Positions 1-11,866 of a stretch of 64,000 nucleotides of DNA are shown here, piece by piece; within the stretch, counting starts at the first letter, position 1; each line of letters opens with the position of its first letter. Both the position numbers and the translations under genes were made by a program. This stretch comes from Irpex lacteus (Eukaryota; Basidiomycota; Agaricomycetes; Polyporales; Irpicaceae). Location of the stretch: NCBI GenBank assembly GCA_001986395.2, contig MQVO02000012.1:806001-870000 (forward strand), given 5' to 3'. A model generated the notes under the pieces. It saw nothing but the letters and a program-made list of their open reading frames with translations. It searched no databases and was not told the origin of the DNA.

Positions 1-367
1 GAACGAGTACAGAAGCGGGTAGGCATTTGACCTCCCGGGGTTCATTTGGGCCTTCGTACCCTGAGCGGATTGTACGTATATGAGCGAGCTATTATCTCAG
101 AGGGTTGATTGGGTGTATCGAGTACCATCCGCTAGCTTCGATACAACGTATCGTGTGATGATAGGCGTGCAGTTAGACGTAATTTCTGAAGCACTTGACC
201 TTTGATTGTTAATCGTACCTCCGTGGATCGTACCGGTCTTCCGACTACAGTACCCTACTGTGGCTGCTACCATACATGCTGAGCGCTGGAAAGGCTACAT
301 TCCACTTTTCCTATTTTCCATGAAAATACGTTGGTTGGTCAGGACGCGAACACATTGTGTGTGACGA
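1..367. other. No gene seen at the left edge
   Basis: No convincing coding frame with splice signals was found on either strand. The stretch may be the 3' flank of a gene outside the window or of the small reverse-strand frame that follows. Confidence 0.5.
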
Positions 368-628
368 TTACAGCACTTGTAGTTCTGTAGCAAAATTTGC
401 GACATCTGTTATTACTGGCCACAGGAAGACCAGCCCAGCGTTGCTCCATCCAAAACCGTCGAAGTCCGGGACAAGCCAATAATTGATCGGACATTGCGTA
501 GCCCAGACGCCGTAAATTGCCATAAAAAGCAATGCATCACGAGCCTCAAGGCCCCAAGCGCCCAACATAGGTACATTCGAGAAACCGTCAAAAGCCTGAG
601 GCCCCTTGTTCCAAAGCTCCCCTACCAT
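368..628 (-). CDS. Hypothetical hydrophobic 86-residue protein or terminal exon
   Basis: An uninterrupted reverse-strand frame encodes 86 residues rich in Trp, Phe, Gly and Ala. Two hydrophobic stretches (about residues 30-52 and 60-76) look membrane-associated. The start lies only 86 bases from the divergent PP1-inhibitor gene, so the two would share one promoter. I do not recognise the family. It could equally be the last exon of a gene whose first exon I cannot place, or a chance frame. What is seen is the frame and its composition; a membrane location is inference. Confidence 0.3.
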   Translation of the reverse strand: MVGELWNKGPQAFDGFSNVPMLGAWGLEARDALLFMAIYGVWATQCPINYWLVPDFDGFGWSNAGLVFLWPVITDVANFATELQVL

Positions 629-714
629 CTGGCTCTTTGCTTTCTACACTCATCTTGTTCGACACGACAACGTCGAAAACATCAACAATCTACCAAATAT
701 TATCACTACCTACA

Positions 715-1377
715 ATGTCATATCTTGCAACTCGTCCCAACACCTCTGCCGCCTCGGACGGCTCTCGTACTATCACTATTCAAGACTCCAGCCCTCGTGA
801 AGAGGGTGCAAATTCGTCTGGGGAAGATAGTGAAGTTGGAAGGCTGCGGCTGAGAGGTGCTACCAGGAGAGACAGGACTGGGAGGCCGAGGGTTGTTTGG
901 AGAGAGGACGTGGTGGATAATGAGGGTGCAGGGAGAAAGAGCTCCAAAAGTCCGTTTACCTCCCTACTCTATCATATTTCCTACTAACTGTAGATGCGAA
1001 CTCAATTATATGCAGTATGCTGCATCTACCACAAACCTCGTCGCTACGACGAGTCCTCCTCCGAGGAATCATCCGACTCATCCGACTCAGATTCGGATTC
1101 TGACTGCGATTCCCACTCTCGCTCCCATTCGCCACGAGCTTCTCGCCCTCACTCTCATAATCCTCGTAGACAAACCCCAGAGCCTCGCGGAGAGGGTGGG
1201 TCGAATACCAGGGATAGAGATGGCTCATCTGTGGTGCATGAGCTGCACGACCCCTCCGGTGACGCGAATCGGTACGAACGCCAGCCAAAGAGGAAGGGTG
1301 TGTTGAAGGGTGTGAGTAGGAATGATTGTGAGTGTTCGCAAATATCGGCCCTGAGACCTGAGGGGCCTGGATGCTGA
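715..1377 (+). CDS. YPI1: Type 1 phosphatase inhibitor, Ypi1/PPP1R11 family
   Basis: Exons 715-949 and 1016-1377 give about 198 residues. The intron has a branch-like CTAAC and ends TGCAG. The protein carries the family core: an RVVW phosphatase-docking motif, then EDVVDNE, then a CCIYHKPR segment created exactly by the splice. A Ser/Asp-rich acidic run and an Arg/Ser/His-rich tail follow. Members of this family bind protein phosphatase 1 (Glc7) in the nucleus and modulate it. The first ATG used here (715) gives a short Ser/Thr-rich leader. The 3' end is uncertain: a good GTGAGT donor near 1313 with an acceptor at 1408 could replace the last residues with a different tail. Confidence 0.85.
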
Positions 1378-1519
1378 ATGCATCGCTCACACGACTCTTA
1401 CTTGACAGCATAGACACGAGACATGGACGATGAAATTCCCCGTCCTGTTGTATTATTACGTTTCAACTCGGTCCATACTGCCGACTGTATACCCTCGCCA
1501 GGCATTATTCATTTTCTTT

Positions 1520-2587
1520 TCACTCTAATCTTCCCTCAACAGGCTGAATCCCAAACGTATTCCAGAACTCTTGACTGTCCAGTGCCTTTCCTAGCAAGTC
1601 AACTGACCGTGGCAGGGCTCTGACCCCGTGTTCGAGCATGAGCTCTTGTACCCATCGAGGATGAGGACCTTTATCACGTCGTGGTTCTTGGGCCCTCTCA
1701 GAGGTATCCGATTTGCTGGTGGAATACGCGAGACCCCATGCGTGCGCCAGATCCCACCAATCGTACACTCTTCCATCTGTCAAGAGCCAGCGCTGGCCTA
1801 CGGCCTTGTCGAAATCAGAGTGTACGGCGAGGATGGCGCGGGAGACGTCGATGCCGTGGATCATATGAATACTTCCCTTTACCGCATGTTAGTCCGACTT
1901 CCGTGGTTAACATACAAGTGAAGATGTGTACCTTGTTCTTGAGAGCTTCCTTGGTAGGTGCTACCCGTCCTACGTAATGTTTCATGGCTCGTGCACCTCC
2001 CCAGAGTCCAGAGAGGTTCAAGACCGTCGTAGGTATCTCCGGTGAGAGAGCCAAGAGCTCTTCCTCCGCCGCCCCCCTGAGATGGGTTGGATTGATCGGA
2101 GAGTGTCTATCTGACCATACCACCGAGCTTCTCTCAATATTGCCTAAGTTCGAGCTGGGCGGTCTCTAACGACCATGAGGTGGTCAGGATGACCTGAAAG
2201 TGTTGAGATATGATAAGATTGCACACGTATACGCACATCCCAAACACTCGTAGTCCCCAACTGTATCCACCTCGTCCTCTCCCCCTCTTCGACCTTCCTG
2301 TTAACCCGAGTCTCCTCATACAACCTCACCAACCTCTCTGTCGCGCTCTTCACCGTGATCGGAAACGTCACCAATACAGTTCGTGCATCAGGTAAGTTGG
2401 CGAATTGGCTTTCGTCGGGCGAAGAGTCTTGTTGGTCGTATTCAAAGGGAATGGTGTCGAGTTTGGGGCGGGATGGTCGGGAGGTGGCGGCGTAGGTAAG
2501 GTTGTGAGTGGTTAGGAGGGGGATGAGGAACGTAGAGGTCCAGCCGGCGCCGAGGATGAGGATGTCGATGGGTGAGGAGGCTGTCAT
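1520..2587 (-). CDS. NAD(P)-binding Rossmann-fold protein (YeeZ-like, epimerase/dehydratase superfamily)
   Basis: Three exons (2587-2237, 2132-1932, 1876-1520) sum to 909 bases, 302 residues. The N-terminus has a beta strand followed by LGAGWTS, the dinucleotide-binding glycine loop of an atypical short-chain Rossmann protein. Later come a WDRHSP-type region and an NLSGLWGG segment, as in bacterial YeeZ and fungal relatives. The substrate is not known for the fungal proteins. Cytosolic location is inferred because there is no signal peptide or membrane segment. The first acceptor (TTGAG near 2133) is the least certain border. It runs opposite to the PP1-inhibitor gene, and their 3' ends are about 140 bases apart. 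Confidence 0.75.
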
Positions 2588-3215
2588 GTATCTTGTCTTC
2601 GCGGATTTATACCTCGCGAATATGTGAAACAGTTTGTCTGCCCGACGGTGGTTGATGGAGAGAGGAGAATAGATGACAAAGTACTCAAGCGTGAGAGTCG
2701 CATACGCCTTTCTAGATCGAGTGATTCCATCTACGTTATATGCCTTTCCGATATCGGTTTATAGTATGGGATTGAAGCTACCATTACAAGATTAATTCAC
2801 TCATTCAATTGTGCAAAGAGTCAAAAATGACACATCTGATAATGAAGTGCGTACAACAAACTCGTGGGATAACCTTTGACTATCTAGTACCTTGCCGATG
2901 AGGAACCAAGGCTCATATATGCATAATGCACGACGAAGACGCAGAAACGCTTGCCATGAGGCAATAGACACATGCTGTAAACTAATCCGTGGTGTTGATA
3001 CGCCTCGATGCAGCGTCAACGGCCGAGCCGAGTCTGAGGTTGACTTGTGGACCAGTCTCTACTACAAGCTAAGATCTTAGAGAAAATATTGACAGTACTT
3101 GATGTGAAGATAACACCTGTAACATACTTAGTAAGTTTGAGGGAGAGAAATCCACGTCGATAATTGATTCACCTCTGTTTCATATTGATGTCTCAGGAGG
3201 CGAGGTGCAAGGCAC
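2588..3215. other. Intergenic, nothing recognised
   Basis: This stretch between two reverse-strand genes should hold the promoter of the Rossmann-fold gene and the 3' flank of the DUF6535 gene. Short open frames here show no conserved motif or splice logic. Confidence 0.5.
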
Positions 3216-5672
3216 CTACACTACTCCTCCAGATACACTTATGCCGGAGGGCTTACCAGGATCAGCGTTTCCGCGAGAGGGTTCACCATGTCCTTGTGCG
3301 AAGGATGACGCAGGAATAACAGACTGTGTATCCGGCGGAGGAGCCATGATCAGTCCCGTCTCTGATGCCAAAGTTGAAGAAACTGCCACGTTATCTTGTG
3401 AAGTGCGCTAACCAAAAGACGGTTTCGTTTGATCAACGGAAATAAAGAACAAGGGCATTACTTACATCTATTGGCGACGCCACATTGTTTTCAGTACCGA
3501 CCTCCTTGACATCGCTTTCAGGAAATCCCGAGGTTCCAGGATTCAGCATATTCCCGAGCGCGTCGGAGGGGATTATATGCAATTTGCTCGCCAACTTTGG
3601 AAATGCCTCGAGGATCGCATCCTGCAATGATCTAACAGGGACATCGTATCCGTAGGTGTGGTCGTGGGACAGTACTTCGGGCAAGGAGTCGGTTTGCCGA
3701 AGGTAAACCAGGCAGTGGTTTAACTTCGTGACAGCGGGGGATATACTGCGCAGTGAGATTTTGCGATGGGTTTTGTCCATATGGAACCGCCTTTGGGAAA
3801 GGCGTTGTATCCACGGCGTAGGCCGAACAATGGGACGACTTGTGTAATGCCGATTGTACTTGAGAACATCGCTGAGGCCAAGCAGCATCTTGCGACATAA
3901 ATCCTGCCAAGGAGAAGCGCCTTGGAGAAGTCTATCAACGCGGCAGACCGCATGCAGTGCAGTTGCTGCCGAGAGCAAGACGAGCTCAAGACAGTCAAAG
4001 CGAAACTCGGAGTTGAAGAGATGGAACGGGTGTAGAAGGTCCTGCATTTGGAGGGCAAACCCGAATAACTGAGAAACTTCTGCAGCACGATTTATCACCG
4101 GTACGGAAAGATGATGCGAAACCGAGGACATACCATTGTGTGAGAAAGTATACAGGAATTGCATGCTGCACTCAAAAAGACACTGGGTTGGCAGACGAAC
4201 CCAACCTTGTGCTGTTTTGATCTCGCGCGGAGTCTGGCGGTCGCGAATTGACATGATGCCTTGTGCATAATGTTTCACGAAGTCGTTTTGTACGCTCACA
4301 CCTTTCAATGCGAAGGTCTGTCTCAGCATGGCAAGTAGCACCAGACCTGTTGATCCGCTGGTCAAGCCTTTCGCGTACTGACTTGGTAATAGGAACGCGT
4401 CTTGCAAGTGAGCTTGGAAGCGTCTGGCGAAGTCGAGGTTGATCCTCTTGATGTCGGCGTTGTCTAAGTGATACGCTTCAGCAGTGATGCTTTCTGCCAG
4501 CGTGCTAGCATGTGTGTCCACAGCCAAGGCTGCCCATGAAACAACGCATCTCGACCGTTGTTCTCGGGATAGATCTTGAAGACAAATATCCAGCATTGGG
4601 CGATCATCCTTCTTAACTATGCGCAGAGATCGGATCAAGGCATCCGCATCGACCGACACTGGCTGTCTCCGTATCAATAGCTGGATATCTCTGGCCAACC
4701 AGAGCTGGTTTCCACCGAATGTCAGGAGAATATTCGAGAGGTTAGTCAACACTTTGGATATGGATAGACCGATAACCGTGATCATCTGGCGCTTCACCAG
4801 CTTTGCCCGAGATCCTACAGGCCCCTTTGATCGGGTCCAGTCCGCAAAAATGAAATAGATGCTGACAAGGAGTAGGGAGAGAACACCAACCACGGCGACG
4901 ACAAGAAATAGCGTTGTCGCTATCAAAGAATACGCGCGAATAATCAAGTCTGCCAGTGGACTCCTGTAAGGGCATTGACGGAAGGCCATGGGGAGTACCG
5001 TGAGAGCGAAATATAGGGCCAGCGCGAGTCCGAGAAAAGCAATGAATGCCTTGGCAACAGGTCCATTAAGACTGTCGAGAAGATTGTATAGGCCAGTGAG
5101 GAAGAGTATGAGCGCCACTTGTAGTAGGACGGGAAGTATAGAAACGATCTGGGGAACTCCCCACGTGATCAAGCCTTGATAGCGGATCTGCCTTACCCGG
5201 ACACGGTCGCGAATGGTAACATAGTTGGGTACTTCGTATTCTCGAAACCATTGCTGAACCACAATAGCAAGAAAGGAAGTTATGAGACCGATTCCGAGGC
5301 TGAGGAACCAAAGAATATTTATGCGAATCTGGACGTCCGTGGGTCCTGACGACGGAGGGACTGTTAGCAATGAGGGACTGGGTCGCGCTGTTGAATTTAT
5401 GAAGCCTGGGGAGATAGACAAAGAGGTCAGTTGCTCGGATATCTGCGCAAGTAACTGGACTTGTAGGAATGGATCTGGGCCAGCCGGTTGTAGCCAAGGA
5501 TAAGATGCTACCGTAAAGCCTGTTACAACACCGGAGAACAGACCCGCCTAAAGCATAGCATGTAGCGAATATCAGTAATTTTCTATTTGATGATCGATGA
5601 ACGCACAAAGACCAAGAGGTTGCTCAAATTATCCTTCCATTTCGACAATACCTGCTCATCATACTCGGCCAT
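3216..5672 (-). CDS. DUF6535 multi-pass membrane protein
   Basis: Exons seen are 5672-5607, 5547-3466 and 3407-3216, all in phase, for about 780 residues. The first splice restores the family signature EYDEQ..W (about residues 3-12) leading into LLVFAGLFSGVVTGF, the start of DUF6535. Four further hydrophobic helices follow (LWFLSLGIGLI, SILPVLLQVALILFL, FIAFLGLALALYF, and a long FLVVAVVGVLSLLLV). The remaining 450 residues are a soluble helical region. The last exon adds a Ser/Pro/Gly-rich tail. The family is abundant in Agaricomycetes and has no known function. The frame stays open upstream of 5672 (PGWTFVLDT), so another 5' exon before about 5725 is likely and the start given is provisional. 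Confidence 0.8.
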
Positions 5673-6555
5673 GGTGTCGAGTACGAACGTCCACCCTGGA
5701 GTCGTGTCTGGCTGGAGTCTAAGTCAGTACCGATATCGCATCGAAATGATGGCGGATTCTGACGCGTTGACTGTCTTCTTCCTTTCTCTGGTTTGCATTG
5801 GGAAAATCCTAGATTATAGGTTAAAGGTTAGAGAGATATGCATCGTGTTTGCAATAATGTCACCATAAGCGGTGCGTCTACCGTCTTAGAAGGTATATGT
5901 GCAGCGGGCTACGTAGGTGTCATTATCACACATGTCCATGCATAGATACCTAACACTCACTATGTCTTGCTATCTGACCAAAGCTCGTTGCCAAAGGAGA
6001 AAGCTAGTGGATAGTAGTTCGAACGAGACCGCGAAATCCTGCAGCTGCAGCACGATGTTGCATCTCTCGCCGGGCTCCCACGTAGCGCAGTAACGCGTGT
6101 CGTTGGTATACTATACATGGTAGGAGAGTTGTCGCTGTCTGCACCACCGTTACGGCTATTCTAGTCTCAAGACCAGAGAAAGTTTGGTCAGATGCTATCC
6201 AGAGGAGTCGGAGTTTCAAAAGCAGGACCGCAAGCTGCTCAAACAGTAAGTCATTTATACAAAATAGATAAAGTGTATGACTCGTGATTATTCTGGTGGA
6301 ACGTGTGGTCCACGATGGACATGCCAGGCAGAGATCAGGAAATGCACGCATATATACTTGCATCATGATAGTACTGAAGCCCTGGGTCTAGCCTGTATGT
6401 ATAAACGTGAGAGTGTAATGTGAACCTGTATGCGTAACGCTTGACAGTCACCTGATTCATGCGTTTACATCCTTGTGAAGTCATAACGCCTACATATTAT
6501 TGGGGAAACGGATTATTCACGACAAACCGAAAATACTGGATGCCAAAGATAGAGC
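5673..6555. other. Intergenic; probable missing 5' exon of the DUF6535 gene
   Basis: Bases 5673-5725 on the reverse strand continue the DUF6535 reading frame up to a possible CTTAG acceptor, so at least part of this stretch is probably coding. The remainder up to the GMC gene shows no supported gene; a 120-codon reverse frame at 6004-6366 lacks any family signature. Confidence 0.45.
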
Positions 6556-9240
6556 TTAGATATTATTCTTGATCAAGTCCGAAGCCTTCTCTGCAACTGC
6601 ATACACAGGTGCTGTCTGGAACAAAAGTCAAAGCCGCAGCCAACATCAGCAGATAAACCTTATAAGCACGGCCTTTCGACTCACCGTATGTCCAGCCACT
6701 ATACTAGGAAACACGGAGGCATCCGCGATGCGCAAATTCGGTATGCCATGCACCCGCAAGAACGGATCGACGACACCGTCGTCCTCGAGAGGAGCTATAC
6801 GCGCCGAGCACGCTGGGTGGAATATCGTGTTGAGATTATCCCTGACAAACTGCTCCAGTTCGACGTCCGTCTTCTTTGATAGGTCGTGTTCGAGATCAGG
6901 GTAGTTGTCTCCCGAGGGATCGATACGAGATGCTAGAGGCTCTTTCTTGACAGTGGCGTCTATGAGACGCAAACCTCGTATTAGAGTCTTCATGTCGTTG
7001 GGATCCTCGAGGTAGCTGGTATGGCGTAAGAAATGTATTCAAACATCGAATTTCAGTCACTCACTGTGGATCGATGACAGGAGCATCGGAGGGACTGCCT
7101 GATTTCAGTCTGATCGTTCCAGAACTCTTCGGTCTACATGGCTGGGATGAAATAAATGCACAAGATAGACGTAGTGTTGATACTCACTTTAAGCAGACCA
7201 CACGCATTCCGAACGTATATCCAGTAGGGTGATCAAACTTCGTCAAACCATTGTTCTTGAGTCCGACTGATGTAGGTAACATTTCGAGGTCGGGTGCCGC
7301 CTTTCCAGTCGTAGTGTCCTCTGGTGCTGTTTCGCTAGGGAAGTTGTTGGGAGGAAACAAGGCCGGATCGTCTGTTCGCACGAATGCAGCGGTTTCGACC
7401 AACTATATAAGTATTTTCGGCGTCGTCAGTTCCTCATCTGATAGGGATCTAAAGGTGAGACACACATCAGAGGTAAAAGGTCCCGTCCCCGTGAGTTTGT
7501 ATTGCAATAGCGCTTGGGCAAGTTGCGTCTGATGTCTCAGGGTCTCAGGCGACAGATAATCAAGAGTATCCGGATATTTGCTGGCGTATCGAGTGTCGAC
7601 GCTGGCGTGATCCTTCAACCCCGAGCCCACACCAGGGAGGTTCGCTACGACAGGGACTCCAACGGACTTGAGATGTTCGGCCGGCCCCACGCCGGAAAGC
7701 ATGAGAATCTGTGAATACAGTTGGTTCAGGATGCACTATATAGCGGAATGTTCTTCGTACGTGGGGAGTGTGAACGGCGCCTGCACTGTCAACATCGTTA
7801 GACCAACGCTTCTCTGCTCGGAAATTGTCGAATTACCATAGCACGACCTCTTTCCGCGCCTTAGCAGTAAACACCGCGTTGTTTGTATCCCTGAATTCGA
7901 CGCCAGTAGCTCGCAGAGCTGCACTGTCAAACAATACACGGTTGACGTATGCCCCAGTGGCGACTGCGAGGTTGCTCCTGGCAAGGACATCCGAGTTAAG
8001 GTAGGCGCTCTCGGCCGTAACGCGTTGGCCGCTCTTGTCGATGTATGTCACTGGAATCCTTCAGTGATTGTCCTACAATTAGTGTCAGTAATCAGCTTAC
8101 TGATCTAAGACGAACATCAGTACCAAGAGTAAATTGAGAAACAGAGATATTTACTTTGGTGACGCCTAGAGTTCCCTTGTGAGTGTTGATGTCATGACTA
8201 TGTGCTATACCGACAGCCTTTGAAGCTTCGATAAAGTCCTTTGTGTATTGTCCGCAATACCCGTAATACCCAACTAGGTGATATGAATATTAGATGACCA
8301 AAGGGCCATTTGTTGACGATATATGAGGCACTTACCGTCTACAAGACCTTGGGCACCACGCAGAGTGACATCTACATCCGGCCAAGCTTGAGTAGGACTA
8401 TACTTTTCGAATTTCTCGAAATAACTGTGATATAAAGCTGAAAAGGAGTCATTCAGGGCTGGGGTAATGAAGGAGCTTACGGATGTATCGCGGAGTAAGA
8501 CCAGCCTGATGCGCCAGGCTGCCCCTTTTGGACTTCAGACCAATCATCGTAATCGGACGGCGCTCCGTAATGGAACCTTGGCCGATATCAGTCAATAGTA
8601 CAGCGCTTCGAAAGGCGGGCGGATCATACATCATTGCATTCATATTGGAACCTATTGTGGAAAAGTGTTTAGCGGAAGACAAGGGATCAACAGAGTAACC
8701 CACATCCTCCGAGAAGTTTACCTCTCGGCCAGTATATCCTTCGATTCAATGCGTGAGTCTGCGGCTCTGTGGATAGCCCCCACTCGTGCTCTGTATACCA
8801 GTACTTGAGGAAGGCCGCCGGGATGAGCGTCATTGGATTGTTCTTTCCACTGAATACGACACCTCGTTAAATTTCCAGCTCATATGAGGAATAAATTGAT
8901 ACGAACCTCTGCCCCGCCTCAAGTAGTAAGACTTTCACCGAGGGGTCTTCGGAGAGTCGCGAAGCAATCACACAGCCTGCGGTACCTTCTCGTACAAGGT
9001 ATTAGTACATATAAAAGTCTTGAAGTTTTTGAGCGTACCTCCACCAATAATGATTACATCGTATTCCTTGTCGACTACAGTCTTGAGGTCGCTGTGAAGC
9101 CTAACGTGCGGTTCTTCCTTTGCTAGCCACTTCCATACTACAAATAAAGCCGTAAGTGTGGCTATGGATCCGCCAAGTACTTTATGATCCTTGCTACTCA
9201 TGGCAGTGAGCACATTACGCAGAGCGGTCATGCTGGGCAT
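6556..9240 (-). CDS. GMC oxidoreductase (aryl-alcohol oxidase-like), membrane-anchored
   Basis: Fourteen exons (9240-9039, 8985-8907, 8849-8704, 8651-8630, 8576-8481, 8424-8336, 8273-8155, 8050-7836, 7785-7761, 7708-7466, 7402-7188, 7133-7065, 7015-6685, 6615-6556) sum to 1911 bases, 636 residues. The FAD-binding [11 protein letters not shown] motif is assembled across the first intron. The GMC signature [14 protein letters not shown] spans the third intron, and the second signature [16 protein letters not shown] spans three exons. The C-terminus holds the two expected catalytic histidines (IFHPACS and AGHTTAP). The enzyme should oxidise an alcohol with FAD and reduce oxygen or quinones. Unlike secreted relatives it begins with a hydrophobic helix (about residues 23-42) that looks like an uncleaved anchor. 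Exons 4 and 9 are only 22 and 25 bases. Confidence 0.93.
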
Positions 9241-9641
9241 CGTGAGCTGGGTGAAAGAGTCTGGGGGTTCAAGTCAGTGAGTGGGACAGGGCATATCTCA
9301 GCATAGCTGTCTCCCGCAATTGGCCTGGAATCGGAGACGCAGGCAGTACTAGTAGGTTTTCCGTCCATGAGAGTCTACTTGCTCGATATGACGGCAATTG
9401 GGCGCGATGACGAGAACACTAGTTCCCACCGATGCAGTAGTAGCCTGAGTTGGCCTGAGTGCTGGCGGTTACCACAAAGGGGTATATACAGATCGCGATC
9501 AACGCGAAGCGCGCGAGATTGAAGTACATGTGATCATTGCTTAGGTAAGCTCCCAGTTGTGGCTGCATCGAGCAGTCTGGCTCTGCACATGTCGCATCGC
9601 CTTGTCCTTGACTCTGGTCGCCACTCGCGGTTCTGCTCAAC
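9241..9641. promoter_or_regulatory. Divergent promoter region, GMC gene and TFIIF beta gene
   Basis: The two genes start 401 bases apart on opposite strands, so this interval must contain both promoters. No clear TATA element was identified for either. A reverse frame at 9419-9844 overlaps the TFIIF start and shows no conserved features. Confidence 0.5.
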
Positions 9642-10790
9642 ATGGACACAATGGAGGACGTTGCAATGGAGGATGAGAAGAAGCCTTTCGATGCCGAACA
9701 TGCTGGTAACGAAGATGACACCCAGCCAGATCCCGACGAAGAGCTCATCATGCAAGCTAATAATGGAAGAGTATGGTTGGTGAAGGTGTGCACCTCGCTT
9801 GCCCGTTGTGCTCTCTTCCGTTCCTTAGCGGTAGCAGATACCAAGACATCTTATGGAACAATGGTGTTCCATTGACGAAGAAGGTGTAAAGCTTGCCACT
9901 ATCCGAGTGTACCAGAAAGCCTATTCTGCGACCGGTCGACAACCTCGTATCATACTCCAGTTACCTGACGGACCCAATGGTACGCCAGGCGACAAGTACG
10001 AGCTCGACATGGTCAACGACTCGGTAGATAACCAGTTCGTCATCGCCGAGCGGGAAAAGGAGCCGGGAACGGGAAGTCGAGCACGGACCACCATTATGAC
10101 AGGGAGGGTGAAACACGAATGTAACTTGAGGCCACAATTGTCGGACAAGTACAGGCAGCGACTGAAGCAGCGGGTCATGGCTGCAAATCAACCGAGACGG
10201 ACGATCAAGAGGATTGAGGACGAGCATCCCGGTGACCGTGGAACCATCAACCGGCTCACTAGTGGTGTCACTAATACTGGAGGGTTTTCCGATCTTGTCG
10301 TACGTATTTGCATCAGCATATTTGAGGGTTTTGTACTGACGTCACAGCAGAAGCCGAAAGCAAAGCCACCAAAAGGGCAGTTCGAGCGTATGGCTCGTAT
10401 GCCCCGCAACCAGCTTTTGGATATGCTCTTTGGCTTGTTCCGAGAACGCGAGCATTGGCCAGTCAGGTTACTGCGAGAACGTACACAACAACCAGAAGCG
10501 TATCTCAAAGAGGTGTTGGGAGATATTGCGTTTATGCATCGGAGTGGCGAGCACAACGGGACGTGGGAGCTCATGGCCAATTTCAAGGGAGAAGGGGTAC
10601 GTGTCCTCGTTCCGTTTGACGACGAGTGTCTTTTCGATTTATGGCGCGTGGTGCATTGTAGATCAAAGGCGAAAACGTTCCTGGGCCAAGTCTCTCCGGA
10701 GATGGCATGCTCAAAGTTGAGGATGGCATGGATGAAGATGACGATGACGATGAGGACGATGAGGACGACGATATGGAGGAAGTATCATAG
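9642..10790 (+). CDS. TFG2: Transcription initiation factor IIF, beta subunit
   Basis: Exons 9642-9785, 9838-10299, 10348-10596 and 10662-10790 sum to 984 bases, 327 residues. The N-terminal dimerisation domain shows NNGRVWLVK joined by the first splice to PRHLMEQW and LATIRVY, as in TFIIF beta/RAP30. The C-terminal winged helix is seen around MARMPRNQLLDMLFGLF and HWPVRLLRE. The protein ends in a run of Asp/Glu. TFIIF binds RNA polymerase II and stabilises the preinitiation complex in the nucleus. The third exon could start at 10351 instead of 10348, a one-codon CAG ambiguity. Confidence 0.93.
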
Positions 10791-11787
10791 TTACCAGGCT
10801 GGGGCTCCAGCTCTTTCTACACCGGTGGGTCGCTCATGCGATATGTCATTGCATTACTGTATCATTATTACTGTTTCCTCCTTTTACTCTTCACAATATA
10901 TTCTGATTTACGCCTTGTTGTGTGATAGGATCGCGACCATACTCCCTGAACTGTATTGGCCAATAGCGAGAACAGGCGGTGCCCCCAGCAGGACTCTAGT
11001 ATCCGTAATGTCCGAGTATAATACCTCAAATATACCCCTCGGATAGCTCGTGCGTTCGCGCAAAGAAAAGCCACAATATTTCCGACGTAGGAGTAAGTAC
11101 AACAACGATTGCCTCTTCTGGTAACTTGATGCGGGGATCAAAGCGGGACGATTGCAAACGTTGTATCGCAGCTTTCCGAGGTACGAGGTTTACTAGAGGC
11201 CGGTCACGAACCTACTTCCAGGTTCAACTTCGACTTCAGCGTGGTCTCGCACGAAACTAAATATTTAGTCAGGTGAACTCCACTGATTTCGCTTCAATTC
11301 TTAGACCAGCTCGTGCTCCAATGCCTACCCCACGTTGGGGTAGCACCGATAGAGCCAAGGAACTTCAAGGTGGCAATATCCCGGTATGGAAGACAGGAAA
11401 GTATGGTCATCCCTACAGTGCACGTTTTAGGGTCTTACCGCTTGTAGTTCCAACCAGTTTGTATGGTCAGTATTCCATTACAACTGCCACGGCTTCCTGT
11501 CAATGCCGATGGAACTTGGGCAGCGGACGAGGATTCTATCACTTAGAAAGGAACAGTGTAGTAAAATTCGAAGTGAGTGCCGTGGTTTGCTGTCGGGATT
11601 GCGCCACGCCGGTGCTCACCTGCTTGGTATCGTGACAGTCTGTATTGCGCGCATTGCAAGCTTCCTTTCTACCTTTCATCTCATGCAAGTGTAGGTACGT
11701 AAAACCGGCGAGGGTATACACATCACAGATCGTCATGAGCTGATGGGCACTACACTACAGTACCACCACTAGAACGCGCCATAAACG
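10791..11787. other. Intergenic; one coding-like stretch not resolved
   Basis: No gene could be modelled. A frame at about 11312-11571 reads PRWGSTDRAKELQGG onward and stops at a GTGAGT donor, so it may be one exon of an unrecognised gene. I could not find matching neighbours or a family for it. Confidence 0.35.
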
Positions 11788-11797
11788 TATATATAAG
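11788..11797 (+). promoter_or_regulatory. TATA box of the MACPF gene
   Basis: TATATATAAG lies about 70 bases upstream of the start codon at 11867, a usual distance for a core TATA element with a short leader. This suggests a regulated promoter. Confidence 0.6.
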
Positions 11798-11866
11798 CCT
11801 TGCTCGAGTTGGACACTCCTACAGAACACTTGTCTCTGAATCCCCGCCCACTCAGTCAAAGTCACC

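Noticed and set aside
3205..3411. Forward-strand frame of 68 codons
   Set aside because: It is the complement of the last exon of the DUF6535 gene, which has proper splice signals and phase.
5281..5421. Start of the DUF6535 protein at 5421
   Set aside because: The frame continues upstream to an acceptor at 5548 and joins a further exon that supplies the conserved LLVFAGLFSG region.
6004..6366. 120-codon reverse frame
   Set aside because: It is rich in Cys, Arg and Thr, with no domain, and lies in the promoter region between two genes.
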